64,000 bases of DNA. It comes from Enterobacter oligotrophicus. Its GTDB lineage: Bacteria > Pseudomonadota > Gammaproteobacteria > Enterobacterales > Enterobacteriaceae. The position numbers were made by a program, and so were the translations under genes. Of the stretch, positions 45,149-54,197 are shown piece by piece; the stretch's first letter is position 1, and the number at the start of each line of letters is the position of its first letter. The DNA lies in contig NZ_AP019007.1 in NCBI RefSeq assembly GCF_009176645.1, forward strand, positions 124,001 to 188,000, written 5' to 3'. Under the pieces are notes generated by a model that made no database searches, had not been told where the DNA came from, and saw nothing but the letters and a program-made list of their open reading frames with translations.

Positions 45149-46219
45149 ATGACAACGTTTCATTCATTAACAGTGGCAAAGGTGGAACCCGAAACCCGCG
45201 ACGCGGTGACCATTACTTTTGCGGTGCCACAGGCTTTGCAGGAGGCGTACCGCTTCCGCCCAGGGCAACACCTGACTCTGAAAGCCACGCTTGACGGTGA
45301 TGAACTGCGCCGCTGCTACTCCATCTGCCGAAGCGCCGCGCCGGGTGAGATCAGCGTGGCGGTTAAAGCCATCGAAGACGGGCGTTTCTCCCGCTATGCC
45401 CGTGATGAAATTACACAAGGTATGGCGCTGGAGGTGATGGTTCCGCAGGGGCATTTCGGCTACCAGCCGCAGGCCGACCGGGAAGGCCACTATCTGGCGA
45501 TTGCCGCAGGCTCCGGGATCACGCCGATGCTGGCGATTATCTCCGCCACGCTCGCCACCGAACCGAACAGCCATTTCACGCTGATTTACGGCAACCGCAG
45601 CAGCCAGAGCATGATGTTTCGTGGCGCGCTGGCAGACCTGAAAGACAAATACCCGCAGCGGCTGCAACTGGTCTCCATCTTCAGCCAGGAGCGGCTTGAC
45701 AGCGATCTGCTTTATGGCCGCATCGACGGTGAAAAACTGCAGGCGCTGGCAAAAACGCTGATCAACTTCCGCCAGTACGACGAAGCCTTTATTTGCGGCC
45801 CGTCGGCGATGATGGATGACGCGGAAGCGACACTGAAAGCACTGGGTTTGCCGGAAAAAGCGATTCACCTTGAGCGCTTCAACACGCCGGGTGCTGGTGT
45901 TAAACGCGCGGTGAGCGTACAGGCCGAAGGACAGAAAGTCACCGTGCGCCAGGACGGACGCGACCGCGAAATCACCCTGACCGCGGATGACGAAAGCATT
46001 CTTGACGCAGCCCTTCGCCAGGGCGCGGATCTGCCGTATGCCTGCAAAGGCGGCGTCTGCGCCACCTGTAAATGCAAAGTGCTGCGCGGCAAGGTGGACA
46101 TGGCCACCAACTACAGCCTGGAGCCGGACGAACTGGCCGCCGGGTATGTGCTGAGCTGTCAGGCGCTGCCGTTAACCGCCGACGTGATGGTTGATTTTGA
46201 TGCGAAGGGGATGGCATGA
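45149..46219 (+). CDS. paaE: PaaE, NADPH reductase subunit of the epoxidase
   Basis: A 356-residue flavoprotein reductase. The order is FAD domain (RCYSICRS), NAD(P) domain (GSGITPMLAII), then a C-terminal plant-type [2Fe-2S] ferredoxin domain (CKGGVCATCKCKV and a distal LSCQA). It passes electrons from NADPH to PaaA. The ATG at 45149 matches the E. coli start; a longer frame inside paaD is not used. It overlaps paaF by four bases. Confidence 0.96.
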   Translation: MTTFHSLTVAKVEPETRDAVTITFAVPQALQEAYRFRPGQHLTLKATLDGDELRRCYSICRSAAPGEISVAVKAIEDGRFSRYARDEITQGMALEVMVPQGHFGYQPQADREGHYLAIAAGSGITPMLAIISATLATEPNSHFTLIYGNRSSQSMMFRGALADLKDKYPQRLQLVSIFSQERLDSDLLYGRIDGEKLQALAKTLINFRQYDEAFICGPSAMMDDAEATLKALGLPEKAIHLERFNTPGAGVKRAVSVQAEGQKVTVRQDGRDREITLTADDESILDAALRQGADLPYACKGGVCATCKCKVLRGKVDMATNYSLEPDELAAGYVLSCQALPLTADVMVDFDAKGMA

Positions 46220-46983
46220 GCGAACTGATTGTCACCCGTCATGGCCGCGTGCTGCAACTGACGCTGAATCGTCCGGCGGCACGTAATGCACTCAACAATG
46301 CGCTGTTATTGCAGATTGCCGACGCGCTGGAAGCCGCTGCAGTGGATAGCGAAATCTCCGTCTGTGTGATCCACGGCAGCGAGCGCTGCTTTGCTGCCGG
46401 GGCAGATCTCAACGAAATGGCGGAAAAAGATCTGCCCGCCACCCTGAATGACATTCGCCCTCAACTGTGGACGCGGATCAACGCCTTTAACAAACCGCTG
46501 ATCGCCGCCGTGAACGGCTTCGCACTGGGAGCCGGGTGCGAACTTGCGCTTTTGTGTGACGTGGTGATTGCTGGGGATAACGCCCGTTTCGGCCTGCCGG
46601 AAATTACCCTCGGCATTATGTCGGGCGCAGGCGGCACTCAGCGTCTTATCCGCTGCGTCGGTAAATCCCTTGCCAGCAAAATGATCCTCACGGGGGAAAG
46701 CATTACCGCGCAGCAGGCGCAGAACGCCGGTCTGGTCAGCGATGTTTTCCCACCCGCCCTGACGCTGGAATATGCCCTGAAACAGGCGGCACTGATGGCG
46801 CGTCACTCTCCGCTGGCGCTTCAGGTGGCGAAACAGGCGCTGCGTCAGTCTCAGGAAGTCCCGCTGCAGGCGGGGCTGGCTCAGGAGCGGCAACTGTTTA
46901 CGCTGCTCTCAGCGACCGACGATCGCCGGGAAGGCATCGACGCCTTCTTACAAAAACGCACCCCCGACTTTAAAGGACGCTAA
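46216..46983 (+). CDS. paaF: PaaF, enoyl-CoA hydratase of phenylacetate catabolism
   Basis: A 255-residue crotonase-family enzyme that hydrates 2,3-dehydroadipyl-CoA. Oxyanion-hole and active-site segments are visible as CFAAGADLNEM, VNGFALGAGCELAL and PEITLGIMSGAGGTQRL. The ATGA overlap with paaE implies coupling. Full-length match to E. coli PaaF. Confidence 0.95.
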   Translation: MSELIVTRHGRVLQLTLNRPAARNALNNALLLQIADALEAAAVDSEISVCVIHGSERCFAAGADLNEMAEKDLPATLNDIRPQLWTRINAFNKPLIAAVNGFALGAGCELALLCDVVIAGDNARFGLPEITLGIMSGAGGTQRLIRCVGKSLASKMILTGESITAQQAQNAGLVSDVFPPALTLEYALKQAALMARHSPLALQVAKQALRQSQEVPLQAGLAQERQLFTLLSATDDRREGIDAFLQKRTPDFKGR

Positions 46984-46985
46984 CT

Positions 46986-47771
46986 GTGGAATGTATTCTG
47001 AGTCATGTAGAGCAAGGCGTGATGACCCTTACGCTGAACCGTCCGGACCGTCTGAACAGCTTTAACGATGTGATGCACCAGCAGCTTGCTGAGTGCCTGA
47101 AACAGGCCGAGTGCGATGACACTATCCGCTGCCTGCTGATCACCGGCGCGGGGCGCGGCTTCTGCGCAGGGCAGGATCTTAACGACCGCAACGTAGACCC
47201 GAATGGTCCTGCACCGGATCTGGGCATGTCCGTTGAAACCTTCTACAACCCGCTGGTGCGTCGCCTGGCAAAACTGCCGAAACCGGTGATTTGTGCCGTC
47301 AATGGCGTGGCGGCCGGAGCCGGTGCCACGCTGGCGCTCGGCTGCGACATGGTGATTGCGGCCCGCTCAGCCAGCTTCGTGATGGCCTTCAGTAAACTGG
47401 GCCTGGTGCCGGACTGTGGCGGGACCTGGCTGCTGCCGCGCGTTGCCGGACGCGCCCGCGCCATGGGGCTGGCGCTGCTCGGTGACAAACTCAGCGCGGA
47501 GCAGGCACAGGCCTGGGGGATGATCTGGCAGGTGGTGGATGACGAGCAACTTTCCGCTACGGCACAGCAGATGGCGCTGCACTTTGCGTCGCAGCCCACC
47601 TTTGGACTGGGGCTGATCAAACAGGCGATCAATGCTGCTGAAACCAACACCCTGGATGCCCAGCTTGACCTGGAGCGCGACTACCAACGCCTGGCCGGGC
47701 GCAGCGACGACTACCGCGAGGGCGTTAGCGCGTTCCTCGCGAAGCGCGCGCCGAACTTTACGGGGAAATAA
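46986..47771 (+). CDS. paaG: PaaG, ring-1,2-epoxyphenylacetyl-CoA isomerase
   Basis: A 261-residue crotonase-family isomerase that converts the epoxide to the oxepin-CoA and also shifts a double bond later in the route. The apparent start is GTG at 46986, two bases after the paaF stop, giving (M)ECILSHVEQGVMTL, which aligns with E. coli PaaG. The GFCAGQDLNDRNV and AGAGATLALG segments are conserved. Confidence 0.93.
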   Translation: MECILSHVEQGVMTLTLNRPDRLNSFNDVMHQQLAECLKQAECDDTIRCLLITGAGRGFCAGQDLNDRNVDPNGPAPDLGMSVETFYNPLVRRLAKLPKPVICAVNGVAAGAGATLALGCDMVIAARSASFVMAFSKLGLVPDCGGTWLLPRVAGRARAMGLALLGDKLSAEQAQAWGMIWQVVDDEQLSATAQQMALHFASQPTFGLGLIKQAINAAETNTLDAQLDLERDYQRLAGRSDDYREGVSAFLAKRAPNFTGK

Positions 47772-47772
47772 G

Positions 47773-49197
47773 ATGCTGAACATAGGTACTGTCGCCGTGA
47801 TTGGCAGCGGCACGATGGGGGCGGGTATCGCTGAAGTGGCCGCAAGTCATGGGCACCAGGTGCTGGTTTATGACATCGCCGCAGAGGCGATTTCTCGTGC
47901 CATTGACGGTATTCGCCAGCGCCTGACGTCGCGTGTGGCGCGCGGAAAATTGTCTGCCGATGCCAGCGAACAGATCCTTGCACGTTTGCTCCCGGTAACG
48001 GATATCCAGGCCCTGGCCGCAGCGGATCTGATCATTGAGGCTGCTTCTGAGCGTCTTGAGGTGAAAAAAGCGCTGTTTGCGAAACTGGCCGCTATCTGCC
48101 CGCCGCAGACGCTGCTCACCAGCAACACCTCATCTATTTCTGTTACTGCTATCGCGGCAGACATTCACCATCCTGAGCGTGTCGCCGGGCTGCATTTCTT
48201 CAACCCGGCACCGGTAATGAAGCTGGTGGAAGTGGTCAGCGGGCTGGCGACGTCGCCAGAAGTGGCAGACGCGCTGTGCGAGCTGGCGATGAACTGGGGT
48301 AAACAGCCGGTGCGCTGCCAGTCGACGCCCGGTTTTATCGTCAACCGCGTGGCGCGACCATTTTATTCCGAAGCCTGGCGTGCGCTGGAGGAGCAGGTGG
48401 CAACACCTGAAGTGATTGACGCTGCGCTGCGCGAAGGCGGTGGCTTCCCGATGGGGCCGCTGGAGCTGACGGACCTGATTGGTCAGGACGTTAATTTTGC
48501 GGTGACCTGTTCCGTGTTTAATGCCTTCTGGCAGGAGCGTCGTTTTCTGCCGTCGCTGGTGCAACAGGAGCTGGTGCTGGCGGGGCGGATGGGTAAAAAA
48601 AGCGGGAAAGGCGTTTACGACTGGCAGGGCGATAAGCCTGAAGTCGGATGGTCAGAGACGGTCAGCAAGCGCTTTAGCCCGATCCACGTGGAACGAATAA
48701 GTGACGGTGTCACGGAAATTGACGACGTGCTGTTGATTGAAACGCAGGGGGAGACGGCACAATCGCTGGCGCTGCGTCATCAGCGTCCGGTTGTGGTGGT
48801 GGATCGGATGGAGCGTGAGGTCGCCGTTATCGCGGTGGCGTCCAGTAATCCAGATGCGGCCACGCAAAAAGCCATCTGTTACCTGCAACAGCAGGGAAAA
48901 CGGGTGGTGCAGATAGCGGATTACCCTGGTCTGCTGGTCTGGCGCACGCTGGCGATGATTGCCAACGAAGCGCTGGACGCCCTGCAAAAAGGGGTTGCCA
49001 GCGAGAAGGATATCGATACCGCCATGCGTCTCGGCGTGAATTACCCGAACGGTCCGATCGCCTGGGGCGAACGCCTGGGCTGGCAACGCCTGTTAACGCT
49101 GCTGGAAAACCTGCAACGTCACTACGGCGAAGAACGTTATCGCCCCTGTTCACTGCTGCGCCAGCGTGCGCTTCTGGAGAGTAGCTATGAGTCATAA
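47773..49197 (+). CDS. paaH: PaaH, 3-hydroxyadipyl-CoA dehydrogenase
   Basis: A 474-residue NAD-dependent enzyme. The Rossmann motif VIGSGTMGAGIAE is at residues 9-21, with the catalytic LHFFNPAPVMKLVEVV and QSTPGFIVNRV segments. It oxidises 3-hydroxyadipyl-CoA to 3-oxoadipyl-CoA. The start is ATG 47773, one base after paaG. It overlaps paaI by 11 bases. Confidence 0.95.
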   Translation: MLNIGTVAVIGSGTMGAGIAEVAASHGHQVLVYDIAAEAISRAIDGIRQRLTSRVARGKLSADASEQILARLLPVTDIQALAAADLIIEAASERLEVKKALFAKLAAICPPQTLLTSNTSSISVTAIAADIHHPERVAGLHFFNPAPVMKLVEVVSGLATSPEVADALCELAMNWGKQPVRCQSTPGFIVNRVARPFYSEAWRALEEQVATPEVIDAALREGGGFPMGPLELTDLIGQDVNFAVTCSVFNAFWQERRFLPSLVQQELVLAGRMGKKSGKGVYDWQGDKPEVGWSETVSKRFSPIHVERISDGVTEIDDVLLIETQGETAQSLALRHQRPVVVVDRMEREVAVIAVASSNPDAATQKAICYLQQQGKRVVQIADYPGLLVWRTLAMIANEALDALQKGVASEKDIDTAMRLGVNYPNGPIAWGERLGWQRLLTLLENLQRHYGEERYRPCSLLRQRALLESSYES

Positions 49198-49609
49198 CGC
49201 CTGGCACAACGCCCGCACCATGTATGAACAGGACGCCTGTGCGCAGGCGCTCGGCATCGACATTATCGACATGGACGAAGGCTATGCGGTGGTAACCATG
49301 ACCATCACCCCGCAGATGCTCAACGGCCATAAAACCTGTCACGGCGGACAACTGTTCTCGCTGGCCGATACCGCGTTTGCCTACGCCTGCAACAGCCAGG
49401 GTCTGGCGGCGGTGGCCTCTGGCTGCGCGATTGATTTTCTGCGTCCGGGCTTTGCCGGTGACACGCTGACCGCCACTGCGCGGGTGAAGCACCAGGGCAA
49501 ACTGACCGGCGTGTACGACATTGAAATTCAAAATCAACAACAGAAAACCGTCGCTCTCTTTCGCGGAAAATCTCACCGCACTGGCGGCAGTCTGACAGGA
49601 GGAGCCTGA
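49187..49609 (+). CDS. paaI: PaaI, hot-dog acyl-CoA thioesterase
   Basis: A 140-residue thioesterase, the usual length. The hot-dog signature HGGQLFSLADTAFAYA holds the active-site Asp. It is thought to release CoA from stalled hydroxyphenylacetyl-CoA esters. ATG 49187 lies inside the end of paaH, and the stop overlaps the paaJ ATG (TGATG). Confidence 0.95.
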   Translation: MSHNAWHNARTMYEQDACAQALGIDIIDMDEGYAVVTMTITPQMLNGHKTCHGGQLFSLADTAFAYACNSQGLAAVASGCAIDFLRPGFAGDTLTATARVKHQGKLTGVYDIEIQNQQQKTVALFRGKSHRTGGSLTGGA

Positions 49610-50814
49610 TGCGTGACGCATTTATTTGTGATGGTGTTCGTACCCCGGTCGGTCGTTATGGCGGGGCGTTATCGGGAGTGCGCGCAGACGATCTTGGCGC
49701 GGTGCCACTGCGTGCGCTTTTGGCGCGCTACCCACAGCTGGATGCGGAGCGCATTGATGATGTGATCTTCGGCTGCGCTAACCAGGCCGGGGAGGACAAC
49801 CGCAACGTGGCACGCATGTCGGCGCTGCTGGCCGGACTGCCGCAGACGGTTTCCGGTACCACCATTAACCGTCTGTGTGGGTCGGGTCTCGATGCGATTG
49901 GTTTTGCGGCACGCGCTATCAAGGCGGGGGATGGTGACCTGCTGATCGCGGGCGGCGTGGAGTCGATGTCCCGCGCGCCGTTTGTGATGGGCAAAGCTAC
50001 CACCGCGTTTCAGCGTCAGGCGGAGCTTTTCGATACCACCATCGGCTGGCGATTTGTGAATCCGCTCATGCATCGGCACTTCGGAACTGACAGCATGCCA
50101 GAAACGGCAGAGAATGTAGCTGAATTGTTAAATATCAGCCGAGCCGATCAGGACGCCTTCGCGTTGCGCAGTCAGCAACGTACCGCGCAGGCGCAGCAAA
50201 ACGGCATTCTGGCGCAGGAGATCGTGCCGGTGAGCATCACGGGTAAGAAAGGGGCCGTCAGCGAGGTTTCTGTGGATGAGCATCCGCGCGCCGATACCAC
50301 GCTGGAACAACTCGCCGCGCTGAAAACGCCATTTCGTCAGAACGGTGTGGTCACGGCGGGGAACGCCTCCGGCGTGAACGACGGCGCAGCGGCGCTGATT
50401 ATCGCCAGCGAGCAGATGGCGCGTGCGCAAGGGTTAGTCCCGCGCACGCGTATCGTGGCGATGGCGACGGCAGGCGTTGAACCGCGTCTGATGGGATTAG
50501 GCCCGGTGCCCGCCACCCGCAAAGTGCTGGAGCGCGCCGGACTCAGCATGACTGATATGGACGTCATTGAGCTTAACGAAGCCTTCGCTTCGCAGGCGCT
50601 GGGTGTGCTACGCCAGCTGGGCTTGCCGGATGATGCCGCACACGTCAATCCGAACGGGGGGGCCATTGCGCTGGGCCATCCGCTGGGAATGAGCGGTGCC
50701 AGGCTGGCGCTGGCCGCGAGCAATGAATTGCATCGACGCAACGGACGCTATGCGCTGTGTACGATGTGCATCGGTGTGGGTCAGGGCATTGCCATGATCC
50801 TTGAGCGTGTTTGA
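49609..50814 (+). CDS. paaJ: PaaJ, 3-oxoadipyl-CoA/3-oxo-5,6-dehydrosuberyl-CoA thiolase
   Basis: A 401-residue thiolase with the acylated Cys in NRLCGSGLDA, the His in GGAIALGHPLG and the second Cys in CTMCIGVGQG. It cleaves both 3-oxo intermediates to release acetyl-CoA and succinyl-CoA. It directly follows paaI. Confidence 0.96.
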   Translation: MRDAFICDGVRTPVGRYGGALSGVRADDLGAVPLRALLARYPQLDAERIDDVIFGCANQAGEDNRNVARMSALLAGLPQTVSGTTINRLCGSGLDAIGFAARAIKAGDGDLLIAGGVESMSRAPFVMGKATTAFQRQAELFDTTIGWRFVNPLMHRHFGTDSMPETAENVAELLNISRADQDAFALRSQQRTAQAQQNGILAQEIVPVSITGKKGAVSEVSVDEHPRADTTLEQLAALKTPFRQNGVVTAGNASGVNDGAAALIIASEQMARAQGLVPRTRIVAMATAGVEPRLMGLGPVPATRKVLERAGLSMTDMDVIELNEAFASQALGVLRQLGLPDDAAHVNPNGGAIALGHPLGMSGARLALAASNELHRRNGRYALCTMCIGVGQGIAMILERV

Positions 50815-50840
50815 GCGAATAACAATGTGAGTACCCTGCA

Positions 50841-52157
50841 ATGACAAATACAACAACGGTAGATCCGATCGAAACCGCGTCCATTGATGAATTACAGGCT
50901 CTGCAGACCGCGCGCCTGAAGTGGACGCTGCACCACGCTTATAACAATGTCCCGATGTACAAACGCAAGTTTGATGCCGCGGGCGTTCACCCCGACGATT
51001 TTAAAGAGCTTGCCGACCTGCAAAAATTCCCGTGCACCACTAAACAGGATCTGCGCGATAACTATCCGTTCGACACCTTTGCCGTACCGATGGAGCAGGT
51101 GGTGCGTATCCACGCGTCATCCGGCACCACCGGAAAACCGACCGTGGTGGGTTACACGCAAAATGACATCGACAACTGGGCCAATATCGTTGCCCGTTCC
51201 CTGCGTGCTGCAGGCGGCAGCCCGAAAGATAAAATTCATGTGGCTTATGGCTACGGCCTGTTTACCGGCGGGCTGGGTGCGCACTACGGTGCAGAGCGTT
51301 TAGGGGCAACAGTGATCCCGATGTCCGGCGGCCAGACCGAAAAACAGGCGCAGTTAATTCGCGATTTCCAGCCGGATATGATCATGGTGACGCCGTCTTA
51401 TTGCCTGAACCTGATTGAGGAGCTGGAGCGCCAGATGGGTGGCGATGCCAGCCAGTGTTCACTGCGCGTCGGTGTGTTCGGTGCAGAGCCGTGGACGCAG
51501 GCGATGCGCCGCGAGATCGAAAAACGCTTAGGCATTACGGCGCTGGATATCTATGGCCTGTCCGAAGTGATGGGGCCGGGTGTGGCGATGGAGTGTCTGG
51601 AAACCGCCGACGGCCCGACCATCTGGGAAGATCATTTCTACCCGGAAATCGTTAACCCGAACGATGGCACGGTGCTGAGCGACGGCGAGCAGGGCGAACT
51701 GCTGTTCACCACCCTGACCAAAGAGGCGCTGCCGGTGATCCGTTATCGCACCCGCGACCTGACGCGTCTGCTGCCGGGAACCGCGCGCACCATGCGCCGT
51801 ATGGACAGGATCAGCGGGCGCAGCGACGATATGTTGATCATTCGCGGCGTGAACGTCTTCCCGTCGCAGCTGGAAGAGGAGATCGTCAAGTTCGAACACC
51901 TGTCCCCGCATTATCAGCTGGAAGTGAATCGCCGTGGACATCTTGATTCGCTTTCTGTGAAGGTTGAGCTGAAAGAGAGCAGCTTAACGCTGACGCACGA
52001 ACAGCGCTGCCAGGTGTGCCATCAGCTTCGCCATCGCATTAAATCAATGGTCGGGATCTCTACCGACGTGATGATCGTCAACTGTGGCAGCATACCGCGC
52101 TCCGAGGGGAAAGCCTGCCGGGTGTTTGATTTGCGAAAAGTGGCGGCTAACGGTTGA
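50841..52157 (+). CDS. paaK: PaaK, phenylacetate-CoA ligase
   Basis: A 438-residue adenylate-forming enzyme that activates phenylacetate with ATP and CoA, the entry step. The phosphate loop HASSGTTGKPTVVG is near residue 92, with IYGLSEVMGPG and the C-terminal RSDDMLIIRGVNVFPSQ hinge. Last gene of the paaA-K operon; a hairpin follows. Confidence 0.96.
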   Translation: MTNTTTVDPIETASIDELQALQTARLKWTLHHAYNNVPMYKRKFDAAGVHPDDFKELADLQKFPCTTKQDLRDNYPFDTFAVPMEQVVRIHASSGTTGKPTVVGYTQNDIDNWANIVARSLRAAGGSPKDKIHVAYGYGLFTGGLGAHYGAERLGATVIPMSGGQTEKQAQLIRDFQPDMIMVTPSYCLNLIEELERQMGGDASQCSLRVGVFGAEPWTQAMRREIEKRLGITALDIYGLSEVMGPGVAMECLETADGPTIWEDHFYPEIVNPNDGTVLSDGEQGELLFTTLTKEALPVIRYRTRDLTRLLPGTARTMRRMDRISGRSDDMLIIRGVNVFPSQLEEEIVKFEHLSPHYQLEVNRRGHLDSLSVKVELKESSLTLTHEQRCQVCHQLRHRIKSMVGISTDVMIVNCGSIPRSEGKACRVFDLRKVAANG

Positions 52158-52163
52158 ATTTTC

Positions 52164-52196
52164 CCCTCACCCCGTGGGAGTGCGCCGGGGTGAGGG
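52164..52196. terminator. Candidate terminator after paaK
   Basis: An 11-base stem (52164-52174 with 52186-52196) with an 11-base loop lies seven bases after the paaK stop. No clear T-run. It belongs to the CCTCACCCC/GGGGTGAGG hairpins common between enterobacterial genes. Confidence 0.55.
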
Positions 52197-52218
52197 TATA
52201 CCTCTGATTCCTATGCTA

Positions 52219-52256
52219 TGATTCATCCAGGACAAAAAATACAACAGAATGAATCA
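52219..52256. promoter_or_regulatory. Candidate PaaX autoregulatory site over the paaX start
   Basis: TGATTC (52219-52224) and GAATCA (52251-52256) are inverted half-sites 26 bases apart, much like the paaA operator. The second half abuts the paaX ATG. Another TGATTC is at 52205. Confidence 0.35.
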
Positions 52257-52257
52257 C

Positions 52258-53181
52258 ATGAAACTTGATGCCTTTATCCAGCATGCTGTCAGCTCTGTTC
52301 CCATCAGTGGAACCTCGCTCATCGCGTCTTTATACGGTGATGCACTTTCCCATCGCGGCGGCGAGATCTGGCTTGGTAGCCTGGCGGCGCTGCTGGAAGG
52401 GATGGGATTTGGCGAACGTTTTGTACGTACTGCGTTGTTTCGCCTGAACAAAGAAGGCTGGCTGGATGTCTCCCGCATTGGTCGGCGCAGCTTTTATCGT
52501 CTGAGCGATAAAGGGCTGCGTTTAACCCGTCGTGCGGAGAGTAAAATCTACCGCGCGGAACTGCCCGCGTGGGACGGAAAATGGCTGCTGCTGCTGTCTG
52601 AAGGCCTGGATAAAACCACGCTCGCGGACGTTAAAAAACAGCTAGTCTGGCAAGGGTTTGGTACATTAGCGCCGAGCCTGATGGCCTCGCCGTCACAGAA
52701 TCTGGCGGATGTGCAATCGCTGCTTCACGATGCAGGCGTGGCGGAAAATGTCATCTTCTTCGAAGCGCATTCTCCGCTGGCGCTGTCGCGCGCCGCGCTG
52801 CGCTCGCGGGTTGAAGAGTGCTGGCAACTGACCGAACAAAACACCCTGTACGAAACGTTTATTGATTCATTCCGTCCGCTACTGCCATTACTGAAAGAGG
52901 CCGCGCCGGACGATCTTACGCCGGCGCGCTGCTTCCAGATCCAGCTGTTATTGATTCATTTTTACCGCCGCGTGGTGCTGAAAGATCCGCTCCTGCCGGA
53001 GGAGTTGCTCCCTGCGCACTGGGCGGGGCAAAGCGCGCGGCAGTTGTGTATCAACATCTACCAGCGCGTTGCGCCGGGAGCGCTGGCGTTTGTCAGCGAA
53101 AAAGGTGAAACCTCTGTCGGGGAACTGCCTTCGCCCGGCACGCTCTATTATCAGCGTTTTGGTGGTCTGAATATCGCATAA
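52258..53181 (+). CDS. paaX: PaaX, phenylacetyl-CoA-responsive repressor
   Basis: A 307-residue regulator: an N-terminal winged-helix domain (GERFVRTALFRLNKEGWLDV) and a large ligand-binding part. It represses the paaZ and paaA promoters until phenylacetyl-CoA binds. I use ATG 52258 (MKLDAFIQHAV), closest to the E. coli start; ATG 52249 is three codons earlier. The C terminus ends at GGLNIA, slightly shorter than recalled for E. coli. paaY follows after nine bases. Confidence 0.93.
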   Translation: MKLDAFIQHAVSSVPISGTSLIASLYGDALSHRGGEIWLGSLAALLEGMGFGERFVRTALFRLNKEGWLDVSRIGRRSFYRLSDKGLRLTRRAESKIYRAELPAWDGKWLLLLSEGLDKTTLADVKKQLVWQGFGTLAPSLMASPSQNLADVQSLLHDAGVAENVIFFEAHSPLALSRAALRSRVEECWQLTEQNTLYETFIDSFRPLLPLLKEAAPDDLTPARCFQIQLLLIHFYRRVVLKDPLLPEELLPAHWAGQSARQLCINIYQRVAPGALAFVSEKGETSVGELPSPGTLYYQRFGGLNIA

Positions 53182-53190
53182 GGAGAAGGT

Positions 53191-53784
53191 ATGCCTGTTT
53201 ATCAAATTGACGGCCTGACGCCGGTGGTGCCTGAAGAGAGCTATGTTCACCCGACGGCGGTACTGATTGGCGACGTGATTCTGGGCAAAGGCGTTTATAT
53301 TGGCCCCAACGCCAGCCTGCGCGGTGATTTTGGCCGTATCGTGGTGAAAGATGGGGCGAACGTCCAGGATAACTGCGTGATGCATGGTTTTCCGGATCAG
53401 GATACAGTAGTGGAAGAGGACGGGCACATTGGTCACAGCGCCATTCTGCACGGGTGTATTATCCGCCGTAATGCGCTGGTGGGGATGAACGCGGTGGTGA
53501 TGGATGGCGCAGTGATCGGTGAAAACAGTATTGTCGGTGCGGCGGCGTTTGTTAAGGCGAAAGCGGAAATGCCGGCCAACCATTTGATCATTGGCAGCCC
53601 GGCGAAAGCGATTCGTGAGCTGAGCGAGCAGGAGCTGGCATGGAAGCAGCAGGGCACGCGGGAGTATCAGATGCTGGTGGAGCGTTGTAAACGAACGATG
53701 CACCAGGTGGAGCCGTTGCGAGAGATCGAGCCAGAGCGTAAGCGGCCAACGTTTAGTGAGAATTTAAAACCGAAGTCTTCCTGA
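53191..53784 (+). CDS. paaY: PaaY, gamma-carbonic-anhydrase-like thioesterase
   Basis: A 197-residue left-handed beta-helix protein with hexapeptide repeats ([38 protein letters not shown]) and metal-binding histidines in HGF and GHSAILHGC. It is reported to hydrolyse the dead-end adduct 2-hydroxycyclohepta-1,4,6-triene-1-formyl-CoA. It forms a unit with paaX. The last 20 residues are charged and poorly conserved. Confidence 0.93.
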   Translation: MPVYQIDGLTPVVPEESYVHPTAVLIGDVILGKGVYIGPNASLRGDFGRIVVKDGANVQDNCVMHGFPDQDTVVEEDGHIGHSAILHGCIIRRNALVGMNAVVMDGAVIGENSIVGAAAFVKAKAEMPANHLIIGSPAKAIRELSEQELAWKQQGTREYQMLVERCKRTMHQVEPLREIEPERKRPTFSENLKPKSS

Positions 53785-53801
53785 ACGGGCAGGTAAGCGG
53801 G

Positions 53802-53871
53802 CGCATAACGTCAACCGGATGCCGGAAAGAAAAAGGCAGGGGGTATTTTGGCCCTGTTGTACGTTATGGCG
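53802..53871. repeat. Inverted repeat between paaY and ynfU
   Basis: CGCATAACGT (53802-53811) and ACGTTATGGCG (53861-53871) are complementary with one bulged base, enclosing a 49-base loop with an inner CAGGG/CCCTG stem. It may be a terminator for paaXY or a structured leader for ynfU. Confidence 0.4.
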
Positions 53872-53937
53872 TAACAAATACAAGCAACATTCTCATGAAA
53901 CGTGTATGGTGGCAGTCCCTTAAATCAGGAGATGCCT

Positions 53938-54102
53938 ATGTCTGGACGTAAAAATACACAAGCTCGTCGAAATCACTTAGTTAAATGCCCATGCCCGAAC
54001 TGCTCAAAAGATTCTGAACATAGTTTTAGCCGTGTCCAAAAAGGATCTCAACTTGTCTGCCCGTACTGCAGCACTCTCTTTAAATCAACACAACGACTCT
54101 AA
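53938..54102 (+). CDS. ynfU: YnfU, small zinc-ribbon protein
   Basis: A 54-residue protein with two CxxC pairs (CPNC and CPYC) set in KCPCPNCSKDSEHSFSRVQKG. It is closely similar to the E. coli small protein YnfU, a later-annotated gene of unknown function. The ATG at 53938 has an AGGAG sequence ten bases upstream; other in-frame starts lie further 5' and are less likely. RNA binding is conceivable but untested. Confidence 0.85.
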   Translation: MSGRKNTQARRNHLVKCPCPNCSKDSEHSFSRVQKGSQLVCPYCSTLFKSTQRL

Positions 54103-54197
54103 AAAGCCCGTACTTGCCAGATGATGATGTGAATAAATTCAGGAACCGACTCATTTGGCAACGAACAAATAGATCGTTGCTCTCGTCGGGCTGAGAT

